DNA of 64,000 nt from an uncultured Collinsella sp. (lineage in GTDB: Bacteria > Actinomycetota > Coriobacteriia > Coriobacteriales > Coriobacteriaceae). This document shows, piece by piece, positions 17,926-25,717 of this stretch. The DNA lies in contig UQIC01000002.1 of NCBI GenBank assembly GCA_900540985.1, positions 54,602 to 118,601 on the forward strand. Reading direction: 5' to 3'. Within the stretch, counting starts at the first letter, position 1. Each line of letters starts with the position of its first letter. Position numbers and translations under genes: made by a program. The notes beneath the pieces are model-generated. The model searched no databases and was not told where the DNA came from. It saw only the letters and a program-made list of their open reading frames with translations.

Positions 17926-19143
17926 ATGCGCATCCTCAATATCTCGGCACAAAAACCAGATAGCACCGGCAGCGGCACCTACCTTGCCGCGCTCGTGCGC
18001 GAACAGATCGAGACGGGGCATCGCGCCGCCGTGCTTTGCGGCGCGGCACCGGGTGATACCCAAGGCGAGCTGGACCGGCGTGCTGCCGTGTTTGCCGTAC
18101 CGTTCGAGTCGCCCAAGCTGTCGTTTCCCATCTGCGGTATGTCCGATGTCATGCCCTATCCCTCCACGCGCTATCGTGACCTGACACCTTCGATGCTCAA
18201 GGCATTTGAGCGGGCATTTGCTGCAGCAATCGATCGGGCGGTGGCTGAGTTTCGGCCCGATCTGGTGCTCTGCCATCACCTGTATCTGGTGACCGCATTG
18301 GCGCGCGAGTGTGTCCGGGGCGTGCCGGTTGTTGCCGTGTGCCATTCGACCGACCTGCGCCAGCTGCGTTCGCATGCGCTCGAGCGCGATCGCATCGTAA
18401 GTGCGGTTCGTCGGCTCGATGCCGTCTTTGCGCTCCATGCTGAGCAGGCTGAGCAGATTGGCCTGGTGTGCGGCGTCGATGCCGATCGCATCCACGTGAT
18501 TGGGACGGGCTACGACCATCGCGTCTTCTGCCGCGACGCAAGTGTGGCGAGGCAGCCGGGATCGCTTGTGTACGTGGGCAAGATTTGCTTTAAAAAGGGC
18601 GTCGAGTCGCTGGTTCGAGCCGTGTCATTGCCGATTGACGATGACGTCCGCCCATCTGGCTTGGTGCTTGTGGGCGGTCGCGGGGACGATGCCGAGTACG
18701 CGCGTGTCGAGCGCTTGGCCGCGGCCTCGGATGTGCCGGTGACGCTGGCGGGGCGCCTAGATAGCGATGGGCTCGTGCGCGCCTACCGCAGTTCCGACGT
18801 CTTTGTGCTGCCTTCGTTTTACGAGGGTCTGCCGCTCGTGACGATCGAGGCCCTCGCGTGCGGCTGCAAAGTTGTGGCGACCGATTTGCCCGGCGTTCGT
18901 CCCTGGATGGAGGCGATGCTTCCCGGCGCTCCCGTGACGTGGGTGGCGCCGCCGCGTATGACGGATGTCGACACGCCCGAGGCGGCCGACCTTCCGTTAT
19001 TTGAGCGCGCACTGGCAGATGCTATCGCGTTGGCGCTTACGGCGCCGCCTTCGACGTTTGAGCCGTCGGCGGTCTCTTGGGAAGCGTGCCTGGGGCGTAT
19101 ACTTAAAGTTGTTGATTTGTTGGAAGGGGGTTCGTATGGCTAA
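17926..19143 (+). CDS. Glycosyltransferase family 4 protein
   Basis: A 405-residue GT-B glycosyltransferase. The C-terminal half has LVYVGKICFKKGVESLVRA and the donor-binding EALACGCKVVATDLPGV, preceded by LPSFYEGLPLV. It starts RILNISAQKPDSTGSGTYL, an acceptor-side Rossmann opening. It probably transfers a sugar from a nucleotide donor; the acceptor is unknown. The gene sits tightly between the activase (14 bases) and selD (overlap of 8 bases), an unexpected place for a glycosyltransferase. The start at 17926 has only a weak site; a GTG at 17914 is possible. Confidence 0.85.
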   Translation: MRILNISAQKPDSTGSGTYLAALVREQIETGHRAAVLCGAAPGDTQGELDRRAAVFAVPFESPKLSFPICGMSDVMPYPSTRYRDLTPSMLKAFERAFAAAIDRAVAEFRPDLVLCHHLYLVTALARECVRGVPVVAVCHSTDLRQLRSHALERDRIVSAVRRLDAVFALHAEQAEQIGLVCGVDADRIHVIGTGYDHRVFCRDASVARQPGSLVYVGKICFKKGVESLVRAVSLPIDDDVRPSGLVLVGGRGDDAEYARVERLAAASDVPVTLAGRLDSDGLVRAYRSSDVFVLPSFYEGLPLVTIEALACGCKVVATDLPGVRPWMEAMLPGAPVTWVAPPRMTDVDTPEAADLPLFERALADAIALALTAPPSTFEPSAVSWEACLGRILKVVDLLEGGSYG

Positions 19144-20185
19144 GGACACCGTGAGGCTCACGTCCATGACTGCCGCGAGCGGTTGAGCCGCTAAGTTGGC
19201 TCCCGGAGCCCTCGCCCAGGTCCTGGGCGACTTGCCCAATGTGCATAACGACAACCTGCTCGTGGGGTTCGATACCTCCGACGATGCGAGCGTCTTTCGC
19301 GTTGGCGATAACTTGGGCCTTGTGCAGTCCATCGACTTCTTCCCGCCGATGGTCGACGACCCGTTTCTGTTTGGCCAGATCGCTGCGGCCAACTCGCTGT
19401 CGGATATCTACGCCATGGGCGGGCGGCCGAGCCATGCCATGAACCTGCTGTGCATTCCGAGCTGCCTGGGCGTCGAGGTTGCCGGCCAGATTCTGGCGGG
19501 TGGCGCCGACAAGTGTGTCGAGGCGGGTTGCTCCATCGCGGGCGGTCACACCATCAACGACGACGAGCCCAAGTACGGCCTGTCCGTGAGCGGTTTTGTC
19601 GCGCTCGACCGCATGCTCGCCAACAGCGGTGCGCACGTGGGCGATGTTCTGCTGCTGACCAAAGCCATCGGCTCGGGCATCATCACTACGGCCATTAAGG
19701 GCGAGCTCATCGAGCAGGACGAGGCCGCAGCCATGTTTGACTCGATGCGCACCCTCAACGAGGCGCCGATTCGCCTGGCCGAGGGACTCGAGCTTCACGG
19801 CTGCACCGATGTCACGGGTTTTGGCCTGATCGGGCACGCGTGCGAGATGGCCGAGGGCTCGGGCGTGCAGGTTGAGCTTGCGTCGGGGTCGGTGCCGCTC
19901 TTTGGCCAGGTGCTCGACATGGCGCGTTTGGGCATTATCCCCGCGGGCTCCTACCGCAACCAGGACTTCTTTGGCCCGCGCGTGGCTGCCGACGAGGACC
20001 TGGAGCCGGGCATGTTGGATGCGCTGTACGATCCGCAGACGTCTGGTGGCCTACTCATCGCGGCGCCTGCTGCCGATGTGGATGAGCTCGCGCACCGTCT
20101 GCATGCCGAAGGACGTATCGCCGCCGTTGTCGGCCGCGTGTGCGAGCCGGTGCCGGGCGGTCCTGCCGTTCGCGTTGTCCGTTAA
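19136..20185 (+). CDS. selD: Selenophosphate synthetase SelD, itself a selenoprotein (Sec17 by UGA)
   Basis: SelD makes selenophosphate from selenide and ATP for selenocysteine synthesis and other selenium uses. The reading frame starts at ATG 19136 (AAGGGGG upstream) and meets an in-frame TGA at 19184-19186. It then continues without a break to 20185, giving 349 residues. The TGA falls exactly at the catalytic position of SelD (Cys17 in E. coli), within SG-U-AAK. The downstream part has the family's VGFDTSDDASVF, DIYAMGG and AGGHTIND stretches. A short hairpin just after the TGA could act as the SECIS. Translation needs the selA, selB and selC genes at 43449-47116. Confidence 0.93.
19198..19229 (+). 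promoter_or_regulatory. Candidate bacterial SECIS of selD
   Basis: GGCTC-CCG-GAGCC (19198-19210) puts its loop 17 bases after the end of the UGA, the spacing expected for a bacterial SECIS. A second hairpin, CGCCCAGG-T-CCTGGGCG (19213-19229), follows at once; either could be the SelB-binding element. Both are inside the coding frame. Confidence 0.6.
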
Positions 20186-20243
20186 CGACACGTTTATTGA
20201 GCTATGTACCGTTCTAAAACGATTTATTCGAAAGGAATTTGCT

Positions 20244-20870
20244 ATGTCTACCAAAATTGAAGTCAATGCCATGGGCGATGCCTGCCCGCTGCCCGTCGTC
20301 AAGACGCTCAAAGCCCTGAAGCAGCTCGATGGCGAGGGCGCCGTCGTGACCTCGGTCGATAACGAGACCGCAGTCAAGAACATCTCCAAGATGGCGCAGG
20401 AGAAGGGCTGCACGGCCTCGGTCGAGAAGGTTTCTGACGCCGAGTGGCACGTGACCGTCTCGACCGCCGGTGCCGTGGCCGTTGCGGACCCCGAGCAGGA
20501 CGGCGCTGCTTTCTGCGACGCCAGCGCCGGCAAGGGCAAGCTCGTCATTTCCGTCTACACCGACTGCATGGGCCGCGGAGACGACGAGCTGGGCCACAAG
20601 CTCATGAAGGCGTTTATTTTTGCTGTGACGCAGCAGGAGGAGCTGCCCGCGACCATGCTGTTTTACAACGGCGGCGCCAAGCTCACCGTCGAGGGCTCGC
20701 CGGTGCTCGATGACCTGAAGGGTCTGGCCGAGCAGGGCGTCGAGATCCTTACCTGCGGCACCTGCCTCGATCACTTTGGCATTAAGGACCAGCTCGCGGT
20801 GGGCGAGGTCACCAACATGTACGTGATCGTGGAGAAGATGGAGCAGGCCGTGCGCGTCGTGCGCCCGTAG
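20244..20870 (+). CDS. yedF: Selenium metabolism protein YedF (TusA-like plus DsrE-like domains)
   Basis: A 208-residue two-domain protein. Residues 1-75 are a TusA/SirA-like domain with the CPLP motif at 14-17 (GDACPLPV), the sulfur- or selenium-carrying cysteine. The rest is a DsrE-like domain with TCGTCLDHFGIKD near the end. Proteins of this architecture occur with selD and are classed as selenium-metabolism YedF; a role as carrier of reduced selenium is inferred. AAGGAA precedes the ATG, and it lies 58 bases after selD. The following gene starts 19 bases later. Confidence 0.88.
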   Translation: MSTKIEVNAMGDACPLPVVKTLKALKQLDGEGAVVTSVDNETAVKNISKMAQEKGCTASVEKVSDAEWHVTVSTAGAVAVADPEQDGAAFCDASAGKGKLVISVYTDCMGRGDDELGHKLMKAFIFAVTQQEELPATMLFYNGGAKLTVEGSPVLDDLKGLAEQGVEILTCGTCLDHFGIKDQLAVGEVTNMYVIVEKMEQAVRVVRP

Positions 20871-20889
20871 CGTATTGGTTGGAGGTGCC

Positions 20890-21141
20890 ATGAGGGAGAA
20901 GCGCCCGGCGCTTGTTATCACGTTTCCTACCACGGCGGCCGCCATGGGGTGCGAGACCTTATGCATCGAGCGCGGCCTTCCCGGGCGCACGATTCCCGTG
21001 CCCGGGGAGGTCGCTGCCGGCTGCGGTCTGGCGTGGAAGGCGTTGCCTGCCGATGAGGAGCTGCTGCGCAGCGAGCTTACCGCGGCGGGCGTTCCTACCG
21101 AGGGCTATACCGTGATCGATATGTGGGAGGTCGTGCGATGA
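20890..21141 (+). CDS. DUF3343 putative Se/S carrier-like protein
   Basis: An 83-residue protein with the DUF3343 core GLPGRTIPVPGEVAAGCGLAW. This family is frequent in selenium-utilising anaerobes beside YedF and cysteine desulfurases, and is thought to carry selenium or sulfur. The single GCG cysteine is the likely carrier. A longer relative with the same core lies at 47919. TGGAGG precedes the ATG at 20890; its TGA overlaps the ATG of the desulfurase (ATGA), so the two are coupled. Confidence 0.82.
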   Translation: MREKRPALVITFPTTAAAMGCETLCIERGLPGRTIPVPGEVAAGCGLAWKALPADEELLRSELTAAGVPTEGYTVIDMWEVVR

Positions 21142-22277
21142 TCTACCTAGATAACGCGGCGACGACCATGCACAAGCCGCAGACGGTCATCGATGCCGTG
21201 ACGCAGGCGATGTGTTCGCTCGGCAATGCCGGGCGCGGCGCCACGTCGGGTGCGCTTGACGCGGCGCGTACGATTCACGCTTGCCGTGCCAAGCTCGCGC
21301 GCCTTTTTGGTTGCCCGAGGGCGGACCATGTGTGCTTTACGCTCAACTCTACGGCGGCGCTCAACACCGCCATCAATGGCGTGGTGCGCCCCGGCGACCG
21401 TGTGGTCACAACGGTGCTCGAGCACAACTCGGTGCTGCGTCCGCTCAATCGCCTGGCCGCGGAGCAGGGTGTGACCGTTGAGCATGCGGGCTGCGATGCG
21501 AGCGGCGTGCTCGACTACGACGAGCTCGAGCGGTTGGTCACGCTGGGCACGCGTGCTGTGGTGGTGACGCACGCCTCCAATGTGACCGGCAACGCGGTCG
21601 ACATTGCGCGCGTGGCTGCCATCGCGCATGCGGCCGGTGCGCTGGTGATCGTCGATGCCTCGCAGTCTGCCGGCACGGCGCATATCGATATGCGCGCCAT
21701 GGGGCTCGACGTCGTGTGCTTTACCGGCCACAAGGGGCTCATGGGACCTCAAGGCACCGGCGGCCTGGCCGTGGCGGAGGGAATTGGCATGGTTCCGTGG
21801 GCCATGGGCGGCACCGGCGTGCACAGCTTCGATGCACTGCAGCCGCTTGAGTGGCCCACTCGCCTTGAGGCGGGCACGCTCAACGGTCACGGCATCGCGG
21901 GACTTTCCGCAGGTCTCGACTTTATCGAGGCGCAAGGCGGGGTCGAGGCGATCGCGGCGCATGAGCGAGCACTGGCGGATCGCTTTCTCGCTGGCGTGCG
22001 CGAAATCCCGGAGATCAAGCTCTACGGTGCCTTTGACCAACCGTCGCACTCGGCGATCGTGTCGCTCAACGTAGGCGATATCGACTCTGCCGAGATTTCG
22101 GATGCGCTTATGCAAGGGTGGGGGATTGCGACGCGCCCCGGCGCCCATTGCGCTCCGCTCATGCACCGCGCGCTGGGGACCGAGCGCCAGGGCGTCGTCC
22201 GCTTCTCGTTTGGGTATTTCAACACGGACGAGGAAGTCGACGCTGCGATTGACGCTTTGTGCGATTTAGCCTGCTAG
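21138..22277 (+). CDS. Cysteine desulfurase-like aminotransferase class V protein (NifS-like, selenium-associated)
   Basis: A 379-residue PLP enzyme. It opens MIYLDNAATTMHKP, has EHNS at 95-98, DASQSAG (173-179) and the PLP lysine in FTGHKGLMGPQG (Lys199). The catalytic cysteine loop is RPGAHCAPLMH near the C-terminus, the form typical of the selD-linked subfamily, not the IscS loop. It can release sulfur from cysteine or selenium from selenocysteine; the neighbours favour selenium delivery to SelD or to a molybdenum hydroxylase. A strong terminator follows. Confidence 0.87.
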   Translation: MIYLDNAATTMHKPQTVIDAVTQAMCSLGNAGRGATSGALDAARTIHACRAKLARLFGCPRADHVCFTLNSTAALNTAINGVVRPGDRVVTTVLEHNSVLRPLNRLAAEQGVTVEHAGCDASGVLDYDELERLVTLGTRAVVVTHASNVTGNAVDIARVAAIAHAAGALVIVDASQSAGTAHIDMRAMGLDVVCFTGHKGLMGPQGTGGLAVAEGIGMVPWAMGGTGVHSFDALQPLEWPTRLEAGTLNGHGIAGLSAGLDFIEAQGGVEAIAAHERALADRFLAGVREIPEIKLYGAFDQPSHSAIVSLNVGDIDSAEISDALMQGWGIATRPGAHCAPLMHRALGTERQGVVRFSFGYFNTDEEVDAAIDALCDLAC

Positions 22278-22291
22278 AGCGTATATACTTG

Positions 22292-22326
22292 CGGGACGGG
22301 TGTTTTTGCCCGTCCCGTTTTTGTTT
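22292..22326 (+). terminator. Intrinsic terminator after the selD-desulfurase block
   Basis: CGGGACGGG and CCCGTCCCG arms with a T-rich loop, followed by TTTTTG. This is a clear end for the selenium gene block. Confidence 0.9.
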
Positions 22327-22345
22327 CGACCCGAAAGGTGTGCCT

Positions 22346-23704
22346 ATGGCCTCATCCGCCCCGCGCGGCCTGCGCTCCGACCATGTCGTTACCGTCGGCA
22401 TTGCGCTGTTCTCGATGCTCTTTGGCGCCGGTAACCTCATCATTCCACCGTTGCTGGCACTTCAGGCCGGCACGGCTACGCTGCTTGCCATGATCGGCTT
22501 TTTGTTTGCCGCTATCGGTTTGCCCGTTATGGGATTTATCGCCGTCGCGCTCGCCGGCACGGCCCGCGAGCTGGCTGGGCGCGTGCATCCCAAGTTTGGC
22601 GAATTCTTCGTTGCGGCGGTCTATCTGGCCATCGGCCCGTGCCTGGCCATTCCGCGCACAAGCTCTACGGCGTTCGAAATGCTGGTGCCGCTGCTGCCCG
22701 AGGGCGTCTCGCTCGGCACGGCTCGCCTGGTGTTTGCCGTCGGCTTCTTTGTCGTCGCGTTTGTGCTTACGCTGCGCCCGGGGGTCATCACGCGCGTGCT
22801 CGGTCGCATTACGGGCCCTGCGCTCATTGCGCTTATCGTGCTGGTCGTGGGTGCTGCCGTGATCTCGCCGCTGGGACCGGCTGCTGCCCCGCAAGCTCCC
22901 TATGATGCCGGCGCTGCGGTCCAAGGCTTCTTGACCGGCTACCAGACCATGGACCTGCTTGCGTCGCTCGCCTTCGGCATCATCATCGCCGAGACCATTC
23001 ACGAGCTGGGCGTGACCGACGACAAGCGCGTCGCTTTTGAAATTTCGCGCTCCGGTGTGATCGCCGGCGTGCTCATGGCCATCATCTATTGCGGCTTGGC
23101 CCTTGCCGGCATGCAGCTCGGCACCGTGATGCCCGACGCCACCAACGGCGCCGCCATCCTTGCCCGCTCTGCCTCCATGCACTTTGGCCTTGCCGGCACG
23201 GTTGTGGTATTTGCGATTTTCTTCCTCGCCTGCATGAACGTGTGCATCGGCCTCATCAGCTGCTGCTCGCGTTACTTCTGCGAGACGTATGTGGTCGAAG
23301 GGGGAGCGGAGGCCTCCGAGGAGGCCATGCGCCGTCCCTTTGCGATTCTCGCCTTTGTGTTCGCGGCGTTTTCGTGCGTGCTCTCCAACGTGGGCCTCGA
23401 CGTGATCCTTATGTTCTCGGTGCCCATGCTCAACGCCTTGTATCCCGTCGCCATCGTGCTGGTGCTGATGGGTTTGGTACACGGTTTTTGCGACGCGCAT
23501 CCGCAGGTGTGGGTGTGGGTCGGCGGCGTGGTCGCCGTGCAGAGTGTGATCACCTCGGTCCGCGATGCGTTCTTTGCTGGCGCGTGGCTGCCGTTTGATG
23601 CGTTGCCGCTGGCAGATATCGGCGCTGCGTGGGCGCCGGTTGCTGTGGTCGCGTTTGTGATGGGTCTGGTTCATAGCCAGTTTGTCGCACATTCGAGGAG
23701 CTAG
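22346..23704 (+). CDS. brnQ: Branched-chain amino acid transport system II carrier protein BrnQ
   Basis: A 452-residue membrane protein of the LIVCS family with the N-terminal signature ALFSMLFGAGNLIIPPLLAL and about twelve hydrophobic segments. It imports leucine, isoleucine and valine with sodium or protons. The ATG at 22346 follows GAAAGG. It stands alone between the selenium-block terminator and two tRNA genes. Confidence 0.92.
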   Translation: MASSAPRGLRSDHVVTVGIALFSMLFGAGNLIIPPLLALQAGTATLLAMIGFLFAAIGLPVMGFIAVALAGTARELAGRVHPKFGEFFVAAVYLAIGPCLAIPRTSSTAFEMLVPLLPEGVSLGTARLVFAVGFFVVAFVLTLRPGVITRVLGRITGPALIALIVLVVGAAVISPLGPAAAPQAPYDAGAAVQGFLTGYQTMDLLASLAFGIIIAETIHELGVTDDKRVAFEISRSGVIAGVLMAIIYCGLALAGMQLGTVMPDATNGAAILARSASMHFGLAGTVVVFAIFFLACMNVCIGLISCCSRYFCETYVVEGGAEASEEAMRRPFAILAFVFAAFSCVLSNVGLDVILMFSVPMLNALYPVAIVLVLMGLVHGFCDAHPQVWVWVGGVVAVQSVITSVRDAFFAGAWLPFDALPLADIGAAWAPVAVVAFVMGLVHSQFVAHSRS

Positions 23705-23715
23705 GGTTTCTGCGC

Positions 23716-23744
23716 TTGCACAGGCGGGGAGTCTCCCCTATAAT
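23716..23744 (+). promoter_or_regulatory. Promoter of the tRNA-Pro/tRNA-Gly unit
   Basis: TTGCAC (23716-23721), a 17-base spacer and a perfect TATAAT (23739-23744), about 50 bases before tRNA-Pro. This is the best housekeeping-type promoter seen in the window. Confidence 0.8.
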
Positions 23745-23795
23745 TTCCTTCGCTTTGGGACACGCAAGGTTTAGACCTTAGCTGCTCAACACCTT

Positions 23796-23872
23796 CGGGA
23801 CGTGGCGCAGTTTGGTAGCGCGCCTGCTTTGGGAGCAGGATGTCGCAGGTTCAAATCCTGTCGTCCCGACCA
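23796..23872 (+). tRNA. tRNA-Pro (anticodon UGG)
   Basis: CGGGACG pairs with CGTCCCG as the acceptor stem. The anticodon arm is CCTGC-TTTGGGA-GCAGG, so the anticodon is TGG. The T arm is GCAGG-TTCAAAT-CCTGT, and the CCA end is encoded. Confidence 0.97.
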
Positions 23873-23878
23873 TATCTT

Positions 23879-23952
23879 GCGGGCGTAGTTCAATGGTAGA
23901 ACCCCAGCCTTCCAAGCTGATGACGCGGGTTCGATTCCCGTCGCCCGCTCCA
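23879..23952 (+). tRNA. tRNA-Gly (anticodon UCC)
   Basis: GCGGGCG pairs with CGCCCGC. The anticodon arm has loop CTTCCAA (anticodon TCC), the T loop is TTCGATT, and CCA is encoded. It lies six bases after tRNA-Pro in the same transcript. Confidence 0.97.
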
Positions 23953-23963
23953 CAAGATAGATG

Positions 23964-23997
23964 AATGGCTCTGGTTCCTTTTGGGACCAGAGCCATT
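23964..23997 (+). terminator. Terminator of the tRNA unit
   Basis: A long hairpin, AATGGCTCTGGTTCC with GGACCAGAGCCATT, followed by TTTCG. Confidence 0.85.
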
Positions 23998-24045
23998 TTC
24001 GTAAGTGCACAGGGTGACGGAATCGATGCCGCCCCGCGCCCCACC

Positions 24046-24070
24046 TAAGTAGCGTTGAAATATGGACTGT
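24046..24070. repeat. Palindromic repeat P1, degenerate half copy
   Basis: TAAGTAGCGTTGAAATATGG resembles the left arm of the P1 palindrome with a few changes; the right arm is missing. Confidence 0.6.
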
Positions 24071-24105
24071 CGTTTGGCTTTTGCGAACCCATTGAAGGCC
24101 GGGGT

Positions 24106-24181
24106 AGCTAATTTGGGATGGGGCTTTTTGACTTACTCTAGCGATCGGCTGGCAAATGTGGTCAAAAAGCCCTGTTCCAAA
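24106..24181. repeat. Palindrome P3 (GGGCTTTTTGAC inverted repeat)
   Basis: GGGCTTTTTGAC (24121-24132) and its exact complement GTCAAAAAGCCC (24161-24172) are extended outward by TTTGGGA and TTCCAAA. The left flank AGCTAATTTGGGA recurs at 62409 beside the second P2 copy, where only the left half of P3 is present. Confidence 0.75.
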
Positions 24182-24200
24182 ATGACTGGTCTGGTGCTGA

Positions 24201-24360
24201 GCCACGAAAGCGGCCCATCTACTACGTTTGGCCCGCAGGGGTCGACAATGGCAGCATTTTTGTAAAATCGGCAAGCCGTCTACCAGCGGTTTTGATATTT
24301 CGGATTTCGGTATGGTCGAGGGCGATCGGTTAAACGTAGTAGATAGGCCCATTTCGTGGC
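24201..24360 (-). mobile_element. 160-bp terminal-inverted-repeat element P2, copy A (MITE-like)
   Basis: The ends are 29-bp inverted repeats starting GCCACGAAA and ending in ACTACGTTT, with three mismatches. The minus-strand reading aligns along its whole length with the second copy at 62447-62606, which is also exactly 160 bp. Internal shared blocks include GGTAGACGGCTTGC. No coding capacity is seen, so if mobile it would depend on a transposase elsewhere. Confidence 0.8.
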
Positions 24361-24411
24361 GAACAGTAGGATTCGCGGTCCAAGGCTGCCGGTTTCGGAT
24401 GGCCAACCTGG

Positions 24412-24480
24412 AAGTTGCGGTGGAATAGTTCCTAAAAGGCCCGTGGAAGCTTGAAAACAGGAACCATTTCACCGCAACTT
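24412..24480. repeat. Palindromic repeat P1, copy 2
   Basis: Arms of 22 bases with two mismatches, AAGTTGCGGTGGAATAGTTC against the complement of GAACCATTTCACCGCAACTT. It sits 14 bases after the end of the PIN gene, which is on the minus strand. Confidence 0.85.
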
Positions 24481-24494
24481 AGGGTGGGATGGGG

Positions 24495-24971
24495 CTAGTG
24501 GCGGGATTGGTGGCGGAGCTTGTCGATGGTGGAGTCGGTGCTTCGGCTGTGGGCTTCGGCGGCGCGGTCGCGAGCATCGGCGGCGGTTTGGCGCTTGCGA
24601 CGGTAATCGATCATGCCTTGGATGATGGGCTTGCCAAAGCTCACGACATCATCGTTGTAGATGGCGGTTCGGGCTGCGAGGAGGCAGTCGGTAAAGTCCA
24701 TATGGGTCTTGCCAAAGAGTTTGACGGCAAGGGCGACAACGGTGGGCTCGTCGACCATGACGTCATCGAGCAGCCTTTTCAAGGCCGCAGCAATCTCAAC
24801 GCGGGGAACCTTATAGACGTCGCGCAGCGTGACCACGACGCGTGTGATGATTTCGGGGTAGACGCGAGCGGTGCGCGTGGAGATGACCTTGGCAGCGCGC
24901 GGTGACAGAACTTCGTCGTCGTCAAGCAGGTAGCGCAGGATGACGGTCTCGTCGATGATGGTGCTACTCAT
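24495..24971 (-). CDS. PIN-domain protein, probable VapC-like toxin with degenerate active site
   Basis: A 158-residue protein. Residues 4-13 (TIIDETVILRYLL) and about 93-120 (MDFTDCLLAARTAI...DDVVSFGK) match the PIN-domain pattern of RNA-cutting toxins. Two of the four usual acidic residues seem to be replaced: the Glu of the PEVLAEVVYVL-type helix is Arg (ITRVVVTL), and the last Asp of VVSFDKD is Gly (VVSFGKP). It may therefore be a weak or inactive nuclease. A charged C-terminal tail follows. It overlaps the antitoxin gene by 8 bases. Confidence 0.7.
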   Translation of the reverse strand: MSSTIIDETVILRYLLDDDEVLSPRAAKVISTRTARVYPEIITRVVVTLRDVYKVPRVEIAAALKRLLDDVMVDEPTVVALAVKLFGKTHMDFTDCLLAARTAIYNDDVVSFGKPIIQGMIDYRRKRQTAADARDRAAEAHSRSTDSTIDKLRHQSRH

Positions 24972-25287
24972 GGATATCTACTTCCTCGGGACCCAAAATC
25001 GAATCGTCGCTTTCTGTAGCAAGGTACTCAATCCAGGCATTGCGCTCCTCGGAGCGGCGATTGGGGTCCCCATATGCTTTGAGCGATCCATAGGCGGCGG
25101 TGCCGTCCTTTGAGCGCACGGCGACCGGTTGAAAGGGAAGCTTGCGCATCAAAATGCTCTGCGCGACAAAAAGGCGAACGGCCTGGGCAAGCGATGTGCC
25201 CATGGCGTCGTAGAGATGCTCGGCATGCTGCTTGTCTTCCTCGCGAATGCGCACCTGCAGGATGGCTCGTTTTTGAGTCGATGTCAT
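24964..25287 (-). CDS. RelB/DinJ-family antitoxin
   Basis: A 107-residue protein. The first half is a ribbon-helix-helix DNA-binding fold of RelB/DinJ type (LQVRIREEDKQHAEHLYDAMGTSLAQAVRLFV), and the acidic C-terminus is the likely toxin-binding tail. The ATG at 25287 follows GGGAGG by 6 bases; a GTG one codon earlier is possible. It is the first gene of a two-gene unit with the PIN protein and probably represses its own promoter. A 14-bp palindrome upstream is a candidate operator. Confidence 0.75.
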   Translation of the reverse strand: MTSTQKRAILQVRIREEDKQHAEHLYDAMGTSLAQAVRLFVAQSILMRKLPFQPVAVRSKDGTAAYGSLKAYGDPNRRSEERNAWIEYLATESDDSILGPEEVDIHE

Positions 25288-25337
25288 CACTGGCCTCCCT
25301 TAATGAGCGTGCAATATGAATAGTCAAATACAGCATC

Positions 25338-25351
25338 GGCTAATAATAGCC
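25338..25351 (-). promoter_or_regulatory. Candidate operator of the antitoxin gene
   Basis: The palindrome GGCTA-ATAA-TAGCC overlaps a TATTAT on the minus strand, about 50 bases before the antitoxin start. This is the usual place for autoregulation by a ribbon-helix-helix antitoxin. Confidence 0.4.
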
Positions 25352-25512
25352 AATTTTATAACAACTACTTTATTGCACTAGAGTAATTGAGACTGAACAA
25401 TAATACAAACGTACTACATCCTTCAGAAGCGAGCGTGAAATCTTTCGTGGATGTACGCATGTAATACACTCACCTTTATAGCTTCTAGAGAATAATTCCA
25501 ACCTGCCAAAAC

Positions 25513-25538
25513 CCCTGCAATACACCCGTATTGCAGGG
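25513..25538. promoter_or_regulatory. 11-bp hairpin upstream of hydN
   Basis: CCCTGCAATAC pairs perfectly with GTATTGCAGGG across an ACCC loop. No T-run follows, so an operator or 5' untranslated structure is more likely than a terminator. It lies about 180 bases before hydN. Confidence 0.5.
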
Positions 25539-25717
25539 CCTATGCTCAAGTTTGCCACCTGCAACTGCGTATATTTAACCTGTATATCGTTGGAGGAACT
25601 CTATCGAAGCGCCTGTTTCGCCGTATGCGCTTCGATACGCCGATGCTGGACCACGGGCGGTCCGGGGCAACGTCGACAGGGTCTCTCCGGCATGGGATTC
25701 AGGAGGGAGTGAACAAC

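Larger units (their letters stand above)
24000..24494. other. Repeat-filled intergenic region
   Basis: No gene. From left to right it holds a degenerate half of palindrome P1 (24046-24070), palindrome P3 (24106-24181), the 160-bp inverted-repeat element P2 (24201-24360) and a whole P1 copy (24412-24480). The short open frames here run through these repeats and are not genes. Several element types inserted next to each other suggest a landing site for mobile palindromes. Confidence 0.85.
25288..25717. other. AT-rich 430-base intergenic region between the antitoxin and hydN
   Basis: Much lower in GC than the rest of the window between about 25310 and 25610. It carries a 14-bp palindrome GGCTAATAATAGCC (25338-25351), a likely antitoxin operator. 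It also carries ACATCC/GGATGT repeats (25414 and 25447) and a strong hairpin CCCTGCAATAC-ACCC-GTATTGCAGGG (25513-25538). It must contain the divergent promoters of the toxin pair and of the formate dehydrogenase genes. I see no gene in it. Confidence 0.7.

Noticed and set aside
19196..20185. A shorter SelD starting after the TGA
   Set aside because: It would lack the active-site residue and the glycine-rich loop. The upstream part in the same frame has a good ribosome site.
24062..24428. Small open frames in the repeat cluster after the tRNA genes
   Set aside because: They read through palindromes and the P2 element and have no ribosome sites.
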